A stretch of DNA of 27,521 nt from Desulfofustis sp. (GTDB lineage Bacteria > Desulfobacterota > Desulfobulbia > Desulfobulbales > Desulfocapsaceae): NCBI GenBank assembly GCA_029287755.1, contig JARFQM010000048.1, positions 1 to 27,521 of the forward strand, read 5' to 3'. The translations under genes were made by a program, and so were the position numbers. This document shows positions 1 through 8,779 of this stretch, one piece after another (positions within the stretch are counted from its first letter, which is position 1; each line of letters begins with the position of its first letter). The notes under the pieces are model-generated. The model worked only from the letters and a program-made list of their open reading frames with translations, had not been told where the DNA came from and did not search any database.

Positions 1-78
1 TGGTCGGGGCGGCAGGATTCGAACCTGCGACCTCCTGCTCCCAAGGCAGGCGCGCTAACCAGGCTGCGCTACGCCCCG
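1..78 (-). tRNA. tRNA-Pro (anticodon TGG)
   Basis: Read on the minus strand, the segment folds into a full cloverleaf. The acceptor stem CGGGGCG pairs with CGCCCCG, followed by A and an encoded CCA (positions 3-1). The anticodon stem CCTGC/GCAGG closes the loop CTTGGGA, whose anticodon TGG (positions 43-41) reads proline CCA and related codons. The T arm is GCAGG-TTCGAAT-CCTGC. The gene is complete and its 3' end coincides with the window edge, so any tandem tRNA partner or integrated element on that side cannot be seen. Confidence 0.97.
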
Positions 79-659
79 ATACTCCGAGATGAGCCGGCCC
101 AGGCATGCGGATCAGGATGCATCAGCCTGCTCGTCCCCGCGGGCTGATGTTCGAACCCGGGCTGTTGGCTCTTCAAGGGACATCATTAGTACCATTCTTG
201 ACCGCCATTATCAAGCGAAACAGGGAAGCCGGAAGATTCGCCCCTTTGCTGCCGCACCCGCATGTGCAGGGGAGTTGCAGTGGCGCTCAGTAGAAGTTTC
301 AGCTGATGTGAACTATTGCAATGGTGCCGGCCATTATGCTTCTCATCAGACAAGAGGTCAAAAAAACGAATTTCCCTGATAAGGCCCGAATTGGCATTGC
401 CCGGCCGCGATCATTACTCAGTTCGAAGACAATGCTTGCTTGACTGACAGAAAGGGTATCAAATTCACTTCTCGCATCACCTCACAGCTCAAGGCTCACC
501 TCAACCCGACGGAGACTGCACGATGAATGGCGCTGCACTGTCATTCTGGGCGACGCCGTCATACCCGAAAGTGGTTTCTCCCTTCATGGATCTTTTCGCC
601 TATCCAAATCAGGGTGAGGGGGAGCTGGCGTCATCACCAGCTTGCCGCAGCCATGCGTT
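79..659. other. Intergenic stretch with no recognisable gene
   Basis: About 580 bases lie between tRNA-Pro and the Rap1a-like gene. The open frames here (for example 89-379 on the plus strand) have unstructured, arginine-rich translations, no convincing ribosome binding site and no family resemblance that I recognise. The only clear structure is a perfect 6-bp hairpin, AGCTGG-8 nt-CCAGCT at 623-642, just past the Rap1a-like stop codon. It may help end that transcript, although it has no U-run. The stretch could be degraded DNA next to a tRNA, but I see no direct repeat of the tRNA 3' end. Confidence 0.5.
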
Positions 660-1067
660 TCATGGTGGCGTTTCTTTGTCGCAAGGATAGGCAGTGACCA
701 GCGCCTGGGCAGCAAGTGCCTGACCTGACTGGTGCAACTGGTCGGGGTGGCCCTCGAGGTGTTTGACGATGACTGCGGCAAGCATTCTCGTCGATATGCG
801 CTGCGGTAAACACATCTGCAGGGGGGCGCTGTTTCCTTCTGCCTGAAGCACGGATTCATAGATGTAGTTGAAGGTGACCATGCCATCGATTAGGCCAATG
901 CAGTAGCCCATCCCCAGCGCTTTATCGGTCGAGACGGATTCGATTGACTCGGTTTTGATCAGATTGGTGCAGTCGACAAGCAGATCGTTTCCCGAGCGCT
1001 GCACCGCCATTGACGGTGCCGCGTTGAGTGCGGCAATCATTGCGGAGATGATGGTTAGGCGTTTCAT
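660..1067 (-). CDS. Rap1a/Tai-family small secreted protein
   Basis: A 135-residue protein. I chose the ATG at 1067 because it opens a signal peptide (MKRLTIISAMIAALNAAPSMA) and follows an AGGGA ribosome binding site. The longer frame starting at 1178 adds an unlikely 37-residue extension. The mature part has the layout of the Rap1a/Tai immunity family: a Cys near the start (VDCTNL), a GYCIGLIDGM core, a CLPQ segment, a helical region with HLEGHP, and a final AYPC. The cysteines are probably disulfide-bonded in the periplasm. Family members can protect against type VI secretion amidases, but many orphan copies of unknown role exist. No effector or secretion gene lies nearby, so an immunity role is not supported here. 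It is divergent from the AOR gene. Confidence 0.75.
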   Translation of the reverse strand: MKRLTIISAMIAALNAAPSMAVQRSGNDLLVDCTNLIKTESIESVSTDKALGMGYCIGLIDGMVTFNYIYESVLQAEGNSAPLQMCLPQRISTRMLAAVIVKHLEGHPDQLHQSGQALAAQALVTAYPCDKETPP

Positions 1068-1105
1068 GCGTCCCTGTCTGTCTACTAGTGAGAGTGAGTT
1101 AATTG

Positions 1106-1118
1106 TCTGCCTGGCAGA
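1106..1118. promoter_or_regulatory. 13-bp palindrome in the Rap1a/AOR divergent region
   Basis: TCTGCC-T-GGCAGA is a perfect 6-bp inverted repeat with one central base, about 40 bases upstream of the Rap1a-like start. A TATAGT box on the minus strand lies just upstream of it. The position suits an operator for that promoter, but no second copy was noticed in the window. Confidence 0.3.
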
Positions 1119-1243
1119 TTTACCACTATACTGGTTTGCATTCTTTGGGGCGGAGTCAAATTGGCGAGACGGCAACATGAGCAGGACATCTCTGCGCAGG
1201 CCCGGAACAAATAGCTTTCCCGTTCAGCGGGGACATTTCAGGG

Positions 1244-1272
1244 TTGCTACCACTAAAGATGAATGGTATCAA
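1244..1272 (+). promoter_or_regulatory. Possible weak sigma-70 promoter of the AOR gene
   Basis: TTGCTA at 1244-1249 and TATCAA at 1267-1272 are separated by 17 bases. This would give a leader of about 85 nt that includes the small hairpin GGCCA-7 nt-TGGCC just before the gene. Both boxes deviate from consensus, so this is only a candidate. Confidence 0.25.
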
Positions 1273-1364
1273 ACGACAGATCTGCTGATCAAATGCCCCT
1301 GTTTTTGGGGTAATCGCGGCCAAGGTTCCTGGCCTGCCCAACCGTACCGATGCGAGGTGGATGT

Positions 1365-3134
1365 ATGTATGGCTTTTATAATCGAATCCTGATTGTCGAT
1401 CTAGCGGCCCGAAGTTTCACTATCGAACCGATTTCTGACATGCTGCTCAGCCAATGCTTCGGGGGCAAGGGTCTGGCAACGCATCTTCTTCTTGAACGAA
1501 ATCCCCCAGGAGTGGACCCCTTCGCGCCTGAAAACCACCTCATAATAGCCACCGGCCCGTTCTGCGGGGGGCGGCTGTGGGGCGGCAGTCGTTACGGGGT
1601 GTATACAAAATCCCCCCTCACCGGCTATTACACAGAGTCATATTCCGGAGGAAAAGTTCCCGAATCAATCGATTCTGCAGGTTTTGACGCAATTATTCTG
1701 CACGGGAAATCGGAGAAACCCACGGTCTTATCCATTCATCCCGAAGGGGTTGAATTTTATGATGGAGCTGATTTATGGGGAATGGAAACATTTGAGGCAG
1801 AAGAAGAGGCGGTAAAACGATTTGCACTCAACACGCCTGGATTTAGGAAACCAGGTGCAGTTGTCATAGGCCCGGCAGGCGAGAATTTAGTCAAATTCGC
1901 CATTATTGCCAATGATAAATGGAGATGTGCGGGCCGAACAGGCGTTGGAGCAGTACTGGGCGCCAAACTTGTAAAAGCCCTCGTTTTTCAGGGTGACAGG
2001 GTTCGCGAGTACAATGATCCCGCCGCTGTAGCCGAATATGCGAAAGCTTTTTCCAAAACAAACTTCGACCAACCCGGAGTTAAAGCATATCGCAAGATGG
2101 GGACCACGATGATGGTATCCTTGATGAATCATACCGGAGCATTGCCCACCAAATACTGGAGTAAGGGGACATGGGAATATGCAGATCGGATCAGTGGTGA
2201 AACCTATCATGAGGAGCATGAGGTAACACCTCATGCCTGTGCCAAATGTTTCATGGCCTGTGGCCGCTTGACCACGATCAGTAAAGGCCGCCACCAGGGG
2301 CTCAAACTGGAGGGGCCTGAATACGAAACCATATACTCCTTCGGCAGCCTTTGTCTGATCAAGGAAATGGAAGAAGTTGCCAATCTCAATGATCTATGTG
2401 ACCGGTTGGGAATTGACACAATTACCGCAGGCAATCTCTGCGCTTTACTAATGGAAGCGAAAGAGCGGGGCAGAATTGAATATGAAATTGAGTATGGTAA
2501 TGCCGACCACGCCATTGAGCTCATCGAGAAAATTTGCCTGAGATCCGGGATAGGCAATGATCTTGCGGATGGCATCATCGCCGTGTCAAAAAAGTTTGGT
2601 ATCGAGGACCTTGCCATTCATGTGAAAGGGCTGGAACCGGCCGGCTATGACCCACGTACTCTGAAGGGGATGGGGCTTGCCTTCGCGACATCGCCCCGCG
2701 GTGCCTGCCATCTTCGTACGACGTTCTATAAACCCGAACTCGCCGGCCTGATCCCTCCCGACCAGATTGAGAAAAAGGCCGAAATGCTGGTCGATTACGA
2801 GGACAGACTGAACATTTTTGATACCTTGACCCTGTGCCGTTTCTACCGGGATCTCTACACCTGGGAAGAATTAGTAGAGATTTTGGAACTTGTCACGGGA
2901 GTTAGAAGGACTGAAGAAGAGTTGCATACAATAGCAGCAAAGATCGCGACGATGACCCGGATATTCAATATTCGGGAAGGACTTGAAGCCAAAGACGACA
3001 AGCTGCCAGGAAGACTTCACCGGGAGGCCTTGCCCGAAGGCGGATCACTCACCGAAGCAGACCTGGAATACATGCTGCAGGATTATTATGAGTTAAGAGG
3101 CTGGGATACTACAGGTGTGCCTGTAAACCCTTAA
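1365..3134 (+). CDS. Aldehyde:ferredoxin oxidoreductase family protein (W/Mo-pterin)
   Basis: A 589-residue protein. The ATG at 1365 follows GAGGTGG with 7-nt spacing and starts MYGFYNRILIVDL, the usual AOR N-terminus; the frame opens slightly earlier at 1350. The N-terminal AOR domain has GGKGLATHLLL, ATGPFCGG and SYSGGKVPES. The [4Fe-4S] ligands are visible as C292-x2-C295-x3-C299, with the fourth at C491 (LTLCRF). AOR enzymes carry a tungsten or molybdenum bis-pterin and oxidise aldehydes to acids in the cytoplasm, passing electrons to ferredoxin. Length and motifs are complete, so it should be active. No MoaD/ThiS-like or ferredoxin partner gene adjoins it, and the substrate is unknown. 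Aldehydes produced by the aminotransferases and Fe-ADH in this window are plausible substrates, but that is inference. Confidence 0.9.
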   Translation: MYGFYNRILIVDLAARSFTIEPISDMLLSQCFGGKGLATHLLLERNPPGVDPFAPENHLIIATGPFCGGRLWGGSRYGVYTKSPLTGYYTESYSGGKVPESIDSAGFDAIILHGKSEKPTVLSIHPEGVEFYDGADLWGMETFEAEEEAVKRFALNTPGFRKPGAVVIGPAGENLVKFAIIANDKWRCAGRTGVGAVLGAKLVKALVFQGDRVREYNDPAAVAEYAKAFSKTNFDQPGVKAYRKMGTTMMVSLMNHTGALPTKYWSKGTWEYADRISGETYHEEHEVTPHACAKCFMACGRLTTISKGRHQGLKLEGPEYETIYSFGSLCLIKEMEEVANLNDLCDRLGIDTITAGNLCALLMEAKERGRIEYEIEYGNADHAIELIEKICLRSGIGNDLADGIIAVSKKFGIEDLAIHVKGLEPAGYDPRTLKGMGLAFATSPRGACHLRTTFYKPELAGLIPPDQIEKKAEMLVDYEDRLNIFDTLTLCRFYRDLYTWEELVEILELVTGVRRTEEELHTIAAKIATMTRIFNIREGLEAKDDKLPGRLHREALPEGGSLTEADLEYMLQDYYELRGWDTTGVPVNP

Positions 3135-3149
3135 AACAATTTGTTTTAA
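3131..3149. terminator. AT-rich inverted repeat at the end of the AOR gene
   Basis: TTAAAACAA-T-TTGTTTTAA is a perfect 9-bp dyad overlapping the stop codon. It is AT-rich and has no following U-run, so it is a weak terminator at best and might instead be a protein-binding site. Confidence 0.3.
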
Positions 3150-3310
3150 AGGCGCGAGCAGGGAGTAACTATTGCGGTTGAGAGAAGAATAGGACAAGAT
3201 CGGGTACCGGCCGCCGTGGAGAAGGAAATTTCTCCGGGCAGGAACAATCTGGCATCAGCATCTGGTAACGTTGATTTCAGCCAGCGTGCTTCTCTTCAGA
3301 TGGTTTCACG

Positions 3311-6292
3311 TTAGTGGTTGATAACCCCAAGACTCTGTCGCCCATCAACTTTCAGCGTTATTGGTTTGTCACTGCAGGAATGGATTATATAATCCGTTTC
3401 ACTGATAATTTTTAGATCTTTTACCCATCTCCAGTCCAGGAAGTCCCTCTGATTGTTTTCTATAGTGAGGTAATTGATGCCAAGAGATGTGATGTTATGA
3501 AAAAAATGTGACCCTTGGGAGGGTTCTGCGTTGATCCGTGGATGAAACGTCTCGATAATGGCCGCCACCTCGCAGATATCACTCCAGCTAACTGGGATTC
3601 CGAGCCAGCGGTCTGCTGAACCCCATCTGCCAGGCCCGATCAGGAGGTATTTGTGCCCAGCTTTCTTGAGGACTGCGTTTAAACGGGCAACATCTTGCGC
3701 CATTTGAACAGTTTTGGCAGGGTCAAAGGCATCAGGTTTGACGTAGATTACATGCCTTATCGAATTGTTTATGGTATTTCCCAGTGCTTGATGGGAAATG
3801 CAAGAATAGATAGAGGTGTCTTGCAGATCGATGTCCACCGTCATCAATTCTTCATGCGCCCCCATGGGACGAATTTGCACAATCGCCAACTGCGGCTTCT
3901 GTGTGTTTTCGCTGGCAAGAGTCAGTGAAAATTCAATTTCGACAGGCCCGCCCATCCCTTCCTGTCCAGCAAGGAGAATCTCTTGCAGCACCTCCGCCAG
4001 GGGAAGGGATCTGTATTTAAGAACTGAAGCGAAGGTCATGACTGGTGCCCCATGCCTGTTAAACGCTTCTCTTATACGATGCTCCTGAGGGTCATAAAAA
4101 CTTGCCAGTGCTGAAACAGGATATTCGGCGACCGCCTCAGAAATTTCCCTTTTTACCAGATTTGCAGAATCGTCAATGGATGAATTTTCCAGAGGTGTCT
4201 CCCTGGTATTCATCCTCAAAGCGAAAAAATATCGCTGACTGTTCTTGAGCGCGTCGTCTACCGTCGAGAGTTGAGGGAGAACTTCAGGGTGACTGGGCGA
4301 GAAACGCAGGCATTTGCCGCCTTCAGTAACCGTTTTGCCAAGGCCGAGGGCAATGATTGCAACGCCGTCTTCCGGTCTCACAATTGAAAAGGGGTAATAA
4401 TTGTAGGACTGGGCAACGCCGGATAGAGCTGGGTAAAAGAAATCGCCGTATTGCTCGCCGACAATCTGCTGGATGACAACCGCCATTTTTTCCTCCTCAG
4501 TCCGATTGCCGATTCGGTGTGAAAATGATTTAGGCTCTCGGTAGTAAGTAGATGCATAAACCTTTTTGATGGCATTGAGAAGATCAGCTAGACGGTAATC
4601 AAGGCTTTCGTTGTTGTTGGGCAGCATATAAGTTCTGTAAAGGCCGGCGTAAGCACGAAATTTGGCGTCTTCCAGAAGGCTGGAGCTGCGCACGGCAAGC
4701 GGGCCACGAACACGTTGGAGGAAAATTTTCAGCTGTTTGCGGGTTCGGTCTGGGAATTCGGCTCTCAGAAAATGTTCAGCAATCGCTTCGTTATCGAGAT
4801 TTTCCTTTGTTATCGCATCCAGGTTGTTGTCATGGAGAAAGTCTTCAAAGCACTCAGTTGTAATTATAAGAGTTTGCGGAATGCAGATGTCAACCTCCTC
4901 GAATTTCTCCTTCAGGCCGTTCCGCTGATAGAGCCAGGATGAGAAAAACGCAAGCCCCCTGGCCTTACCCCCCAAAGAGCCATCACCGATTTTCATAAAA
5001 TCCGCATCCACATCAAAATCACCTGATTCAAAGTCCACCAGCACACCCTTCTGCCTCTGCATCCGGTGGTTGCGGATTCTTTCATAGAGGTACTGACGCA
5101 TTCTGGTAAGATCATTATCGAAATCTTCGGCAGTCACGCTGCGAAGTTCGGTGGCCAACATGGTCTCGGCTCTGGTAAACAGCCATCTTGAAAAGTCATT
5201 TCTTATCCAGTGATCATAGAAAATATGGTCCGGCAGGTGGCGCATACCATTTTCAAGGCTAAGCAGATTTGTTGCACGGGCGACCGCCTTTCCGTCTTCA
5301 TTTAGGAACCCAAATGGGCCGAAACCGAGCTTCTCCAGAAAGAAGGCATGAACCTCCTCATGAAGGGCTGGTGAATTTTTATCGACAAACGCTGCCGGAA
5401 TGGTCTTGGCTTTTGCTTCATTCTGCTGCTCGGAACTGACCAATAAGAGCGGGATGTCAAATCTCTTTTTATGTATTTTTTTCAACAGGTGAACGCCCGC
5501 TTCGCCATCCAGCGTCCCCTCTCGGGGAAAACGAACATCGGAGATAACGCCAAGAACGCAAGGTTCGAAAGACATGAAAAGTTCCAGCGCAGTTTCATAA
5601 CAATTAGCAAGAAGGATTTTAGGACGGGCTCGCATGGCGAGCATTCGATGTTCCTGATTAAGCCCTTCCTCCATAACCGCCTGCGTCTGGCTAACAAGTT
5701 CCTGGTAAAATACAGGCAGCAGTGAGGACAGGTATTCAGGTGAATCCTCGACAAAGATAATTACCCGAATAGCGGCAAGGTCAGTATCTCGTTTGGCGTT
5801 AAGCTGGTCTTCAATGCTTTTGATTGCGGCTAACAAGAGTTTTGTGTCCCCGCTCCACATGAACGTGCGGTCGGGGGTGAAATGGGTATCTTTTTCCTCG
5901 CAGGAGACCATTTGCCCCGGTGCCCTATGATAAAATCTGACTATGGGAGTGTCGGGGGAGAGTCGCTTGATCTGTTTGTGAACTTCCGGGTAGTGTAAAT
6001 CAGAAGCCTGGGTCATGATGATTACCAGGTCAAACGTTTTTTCCTCAAGAACTGCAGATGCTTCATCAACCGATGCCACCCAGTTGAGTCGTGGAGGATG
6101 GCTAAGATTCAGTCCCCGGTATTCGAGGACAATCGCTTCCGACAAACCTCGGTCTTTCTCCATGACCCATGCATCGTATGGGCTTGAGACGAACAGTATT
6201 TCCCTGACTTTCCGACGCATGAGCTCATGGAAGATCTCGAAACGCCGGTTGGCACGATGTGAGAATTGATCAATGATCGGATCCATTGCCAT
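3311..6292 (-). CDS. Receiver-like/PPDK N-terminal (PEP-synthase ATP-grasp) hybrid protein
   Basis: A 993-residue protein with an in-frame stop just upstream, so the start is the ATG at 6292 or 6286. Residues ~30-130 form a degenerate receiver-like fold without the acidic pair. Residues ~175-320 form a second receiver that keeps the phosphorylation set: E182-D183, D252 in VISDVRF, S286/S287 and K305. From ~435 to the end it resembles the pyruvate/PEP-binding ATP-grasp domain of PEP synthase/PPDK: GDGSLGGKARG, VPQT-like IPQTLIITTE, and a GPLAVRSSSLLED core at ~530-542. The swivelling phosphohistidine domain and the C-terminal PEP-utilising barrel are absent, so it cannot complete PEP synthesis alone. 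A regulatory or phosphotransfer role is likely but unknown. It is 151 bp downstream of the GabT-like gene on the same strand, and is probably transcribed separately. Confidence 0.85.
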   Translation of the reverse strand: MAMDPIIDQFSHRANRRFEIFHELMRRKVREILFVSSPYDAWVMEKDRGLSEAIVLEYRGLNLSHPPRLNWVASVDEASAVLEEKTFDLVIIMTQASDLHYPEVHKQIKRLSPDTPIVRFYHRAPGQMVSCEEKDTHFTPDRTFMWSGDTKLLLAAIKSIEDQLNAKRDTDLAAIRVIIFVEDSPEYLSSLLPVFYQELVSQTQAVMEEGLNQEHRMLAMRARPKILLANCYETALELFMSFEPCVLGVISDVRFPREGTLDGEAGVHLLKKIHKKRFDIPLLLVSSEQQNEAKAKTIPAAFVDKNSPALHEEVHAFFLEKLGFGPFGFLNEDGKAVARATNLLSLENGMRHLPDHIFYDHWIRNDFSRWLFTRAETMLATELRSVTAEDFDNDLTRMRQYLYERIRNHRMQRQKGVLVDFESGDFDVDADFMKIGDGSLGGKARGLAFFSSWLYQRNGLKEKFEEVDICIPQTLIITTECFEDFLHDNNLDAITKENLDNEAIAEHFLRAEFPDRTRKQLKIFLQRVRGPLAVRSSSLLEDAKFRAYAGLYRTYMLPNNNESLDYRLADLLNAIKKVYASTYYREPKSFSHRIGNRTEEEKMAVVIQQIVGEQYGDFFYPALSGVAQSYNYYPFSIVRPEDGVAIIALGLGKTVTEGGKCLRFSPSHPEVLPQLSTVDDALKNSQRYFFALRMNTRETPLENSSIDDSANLVKREISEAVAEYPVSALASFYDPQEHRIREAFNRHGAPVMTFASVLKYRSLPLAEVLQEILLAGQEGMGGPVEIEFSLTLASENTQKPQLAIVQIRPMGAHEELMTVDIDLQDTSIYSCISHQALGNTINNSIRHVIYVKPDAFDPAKTVQMAQDVARLNAVLKKAGHKYLLIGPGRWGSADRWLGIPVSWSDICEVAAIIETFHPRINAEPSQGSHFFHNITSLGINYLTIENNQRDFLDWRWVKDLKIISETDYIIHSCSDKPITLKVDGRQSLGVINH

Positions 6293-6443
6293 TACAGGTT
6301 AGTCGATCATCTGGTTAAGGTGCAGGGTTATCGGCGGTGTTCGCGGCCTCCTTTACAATCAATAATATCATAATCATCTACCTGGTAATTGAAGTTCTTG
6401 ATTGATGTGCACGCACACCCTGAACTGAAATACACAAGGTTCC

Positions 6444-7754
6444 CTACCCTTTGATCGCACTGAGGCCGTCGTTAATGATAGTGATTCCCTTCTGGAGTTG
6501 TTCATCGGTAATGACCAGTGGCATGAGAAAACGCAGAACATTGCCATGGGCTCCACAGGACAGAACAATTAATCCTTTCTCGTAGCAATAATTAACCAGA
6601 GCTTTCGTCTCCGTGGACGCAGGCGTTTTAGTTTGACGGTCTTGCACTAACTCCATGGCTATCATGGGCCCGAGACCGCGCACATCTCCGATGATCTCAT
6701 ATTCTTTCTGGAACGAGAGAAAGGCTTTCTTGAGCTCGTTGCCAAGGCCTTTTGCTCTCTCCAGCAGGCCCTCAGATTCTATAATGTCAAACACAGCCAG
6801 GGCCGCTTCGCAGGCGATGGGGTTACCGCCGTAAGTCCCGCCGATCCCTGATGGGTGCACCGCATCCATGATTTCCTTTTTACCAACCACAGCACTAAGC
6901 GGCATGCCGGCGGCAAGGCTCTTTGCCGTCGTGGTCAGGTCAGCTTCCACGCCATAATATTCCATGGCAAACATGTGCCCGGTTCGGCCGATGCCCGTCT
7001 GGATCTCATCGGCAATCATCAGGACATTGTTCTTTTCACAGATCGCTTTGAGTTTCTGAAAATATTCCTTGGGCGGGGTGATGAACCCACCCTCTCCCTG
7101 GATCGGTTCGATAACGATAGCGGCGGTCTGTTCGGCGGCCACATGGTTGATGAAAAAATACTCCAGGTGGTCTGCACAGGCCACTCCGCAGCCGGGATAT
7201 TCCTTGTTGAAAGGGCAGCGGTAACAGTTCGCAAAAGGCATCCGGTAAACTTCCGGCGCGAACGGGCCGAGGCGATATTTGTAAGGTTTAATCTTGGAAG
7301 TCAACGTCATGCCCATCAGTGTTCGGCCGTGAAAACCGTTGTCAAAGGCTATGATCGCAGGCCTCTGGGTATGGTAGCGGGCAATCTTTACGGCATTCTC
7401 AACGGCTTCTGCGCCGCTGTTTGCAAACATGGCCGCCTTCGGAGAATCCCCCGGCACCGCTCTGCACAGCTTTTCTGCGAGAATTACGGATGATTCATAG
7501 GGGGAGACCATGAAACAGGTATGGGTGAACTTGTCCGCCTGGTCTTTGATCGCCTTGACGACTTTCGGGTGGGAATGTCCCACGTTCATTACCGCGATGC
7601 CGCCGGCGAAATCGATAAACTCGTTGCCCTCGACGTCAACAAGAATCGCGCCTTGACCGTGTACGATGTAATTCTGAGTGGCGCTGGAAATTCCTTTGGC
7701 GATGAATGTGTTTCTTAGTTCCTGGAGGGAAGCGTTTGTGTGGGAAATAGTCAT
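6444..7754 (-). CDS. gabT: Class III PLP aminotransferase, 4-aminobutyrate aminotransferase-like
   Basis: A 436-residue enzyme. The ATG at 7754 follows GAGAGGAAT at good spacing; the frame extends upstream to 7811 without a better start. Class III fold-type I features are clear: the GGIAVMNVGHSHP region, ANSGAEAVENAVK, the FDNGFHGRT segment, IADEIQTGIGRTG and the Schiff-base lysine K278 in TTTAKSLAAG. GabT enzymes move the amino group of an omega-amino acid to 2-oxoglutarate or pyruvate. It carries a four-cysteine insert (C177, C180, C189, C193) also found in the Tpa of this window. It follows a 3-hydroxyisobutyrate-dehydrogenase-family gene by 121 bp, so its aldehyde product may be reduced by that neighbour. 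Possible substrates are GABA, beta-alanine, 3-aminoisobutyrate or an aminosulfonate. The family is certain; the substrate is not. Confidence 0.88.
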   Translation of the reverse strand: MTISHTNASLQELRNTFIAKGISSATQNYIVHGQGAILVDVEGNEFIDFAGGIAVMNVGHSHPKVVKAIKDQADKFTHTCFMVSPYESSVILAEKLCRAVPGDSPKAAMFANSGAEAVENAVKIARYHTQRPAIIAFDNGFHGRTLMGMTLTSKIKPYKYRLGPFAPEVYRMPFANCYRCPFNKEYPGCGVACADHLEYFFINHVAAEQTAAIVIEPIQGEGGFITPPKEYFQKLKAICEKNNVLMIADEIQTGIGRTGHMFAMEYYGVEADLTTTAKSLAAGMPLSAVVGKKEIMDAVHPSGIGGTYGGNPIACEAALAVFDIIESEGLLERAKGLGNELKKAFLSFQKEYEIIGDVRGLGPMIAMELVQDRQTKTPASTETKALVNYCYEKGLIVLSCGAHGNVLRFLMPLVITDEQLQKGITIINDGLSAIKG

Positions 7755-7850
7755 GTATTCCTCTCTGATGTAAGATTTGTGATACCCTATTGATAAACAG
7801 ATCCAACACACCGCCTAGCAGTAGAGGGGGCACATTCTCCTGCGACTTTG

Positions 7851-7865
7851 CCGGCCTTCCGCCGG
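7851..7865. other. Small hairpin between the reductase and gabT-like genes
   Basis: CCGGC-CTTCC-GCCGG is a perfect 5-bp GC stem with a 5-nt loop, just downstream of the reductase stop codon. It may affect mRNA processing or partially terminate transcription between the two genes. It has no U-run. Confidence 0.3.
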
Positions 7866-7875
7866 TTTACCGCTT

Positions 7876-8754
7876 CTACTCATATTGTTTATAGAGGGCG
7901 TGGGTACCCAGGTACTCACCACCCTCTGCAGCGATCTGGTCATATAACCCTTTGGCCAGTTGCAGCCCCCTGGCTTGCAGTCCAATATCGGCGCATGATT
8001 CGAGGGCGATATTCATGTCTTTGATAAAATGTTTCACGTAAAATCCCGGGCCGAAATCCCCTTTAATCATCCGCGGAGCGAGATTGCTCAGCGTCCAGCT
8101 GCCTGCCGCTCCGGCTTCAATACTCTGAAGCACGGTGGCGGGATCGAGCCCTGCCTTCTCTGCATAGCGCAGGGATTCGCACACGCCCATCATGGTTGAT
8201 GCAACGGCAATCTGATTAGCCATCTTGCAATGCTGTCCGCTGCCCGCGACGCCCTGATAAACAATATTCTTGCCCATGATCTCAAAAAGCGGCCGGGCCT
8301 GCTCGAATGCGTCCTGATCCCCTCCGACCATGATCGACAGGGTGCCCTGCTGTGCCCCGATGTCACCGCCTGAAACGGGCGCGTCAAGCGCCGATATCCC
8401 GAGGCCCTTCGCCTGTTTGTATATCTTTTCAGCCAGCTGGGGGCTCGAGGTGGTCATGTCAATGACAAGTGTACCTTTCCTGGCCTTTGCCAGCACCCCG
8501 TCCTCAGCCAGGTAGATCTCTTCTACATCCCGTGGAGAACCAACCATGGTGATAATTACATCGGCGGCGCCGGCAACACCGGCCGGAGATGTGTGCCAGG
8601 CGCAGCCTTGATCGATCAACTCCTGTGCTTTGGCCTTCGTCCTGGTAAAAACATGGATCTCATACCCACCCTTCAGAAGATTTAAGACCATGCTTTTACC
8701 CATCACCCCAATCCCTATAAAACCAACGACTGTTTCACTCGTGTTATTGACCAT
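7876..8754 (-). CDS. 3-hydroxyisobutyrate dehydrogenase-family NAD(P) oxidoreductase
   Basis: A 292-residue beta-hydroxyacid dehydrogenase. The ATG at 8754 is preceded directly by a GTG in frame at 8757, so either may be used. The Rossmann motif GFIGIGVMGK lies at residues 11-20, the substrate-binding DAPVSGG at 124-130, and the catalytic lysine K177 in GSGQHCKMAN. Family members reversibly reduce semialdehydes such as methylmalonate, succinate or tartronate semialdehyde; YihU-type members reduce 3-sulfolactaldehyde. Being next to an aminotransferase, it probably reduces (or forms) the semialdehyde linked to that reaction. It is divergent from an acylating semialdehyde dehydrogenase, so the locus can send a semialdehyde to an alcohol or to a CoA ester. 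The exact substrate cannot be read from the sequence. Confidence 0.88.
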   Translation of the reverse strand: MVNNTSETVVGFIGIGVMGKSMVLNLLKGGYEIHVFTRTKAKAQELIDQGCAWHTSPAGVAGAADVIITMVGSPRDVEEIYLAEDGVLAKARKGTLVIDMTTSSPQLAEKIYKQAKGLGISALDAPVSGGDIGAQQGTLSIMVGGDQDAFEQARPLFEIMGKNIVYQGVAGSGQHCKMANQIAVASTMMGVCESLRYAEKAGLDPATVLQSIEAGAAGSWTLSNLAPRMIKGDFGPGFYVKHFIKDMNIALESCADIGLQARGLQLAKGLYDQIAAEGGEYLGTHALYKQYE

Positions 8755-8779
8755 CACCTGCTGCCCCGCTTAGTTCGTG

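Noticed and set aside
150..165. GTTCGAACCCGG resembling a tRNA T arm, as a possible second tRNA or attachment repeat
   Set aside because: No stem partners fold around it and it does not repeat the 3' end of the tRNA-Pro gene.
3484..3500. GATGTGATGTTATG resembling half of the shared operator
   Set aside because: It lies inside the 3' end of the receiver/PPDK-like coding region, far from any promoter, and matches only in part.
6855..7493. Long plus-strand open frame antisense to the gabT-like gene
   Set aside because: It is the shadow of a well-supported aminotransferase and its translation has no recognisable domain or ribosome binding site.
7755..7790. CTGATGTAAGATTTGTGATACCC upstream of the gabT-like gene as a fourth operator copy
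   Set aside because: Only TGATGT and GTGAT fragments agree, spacing differs from the three good copies, and there is no TTGACA box.
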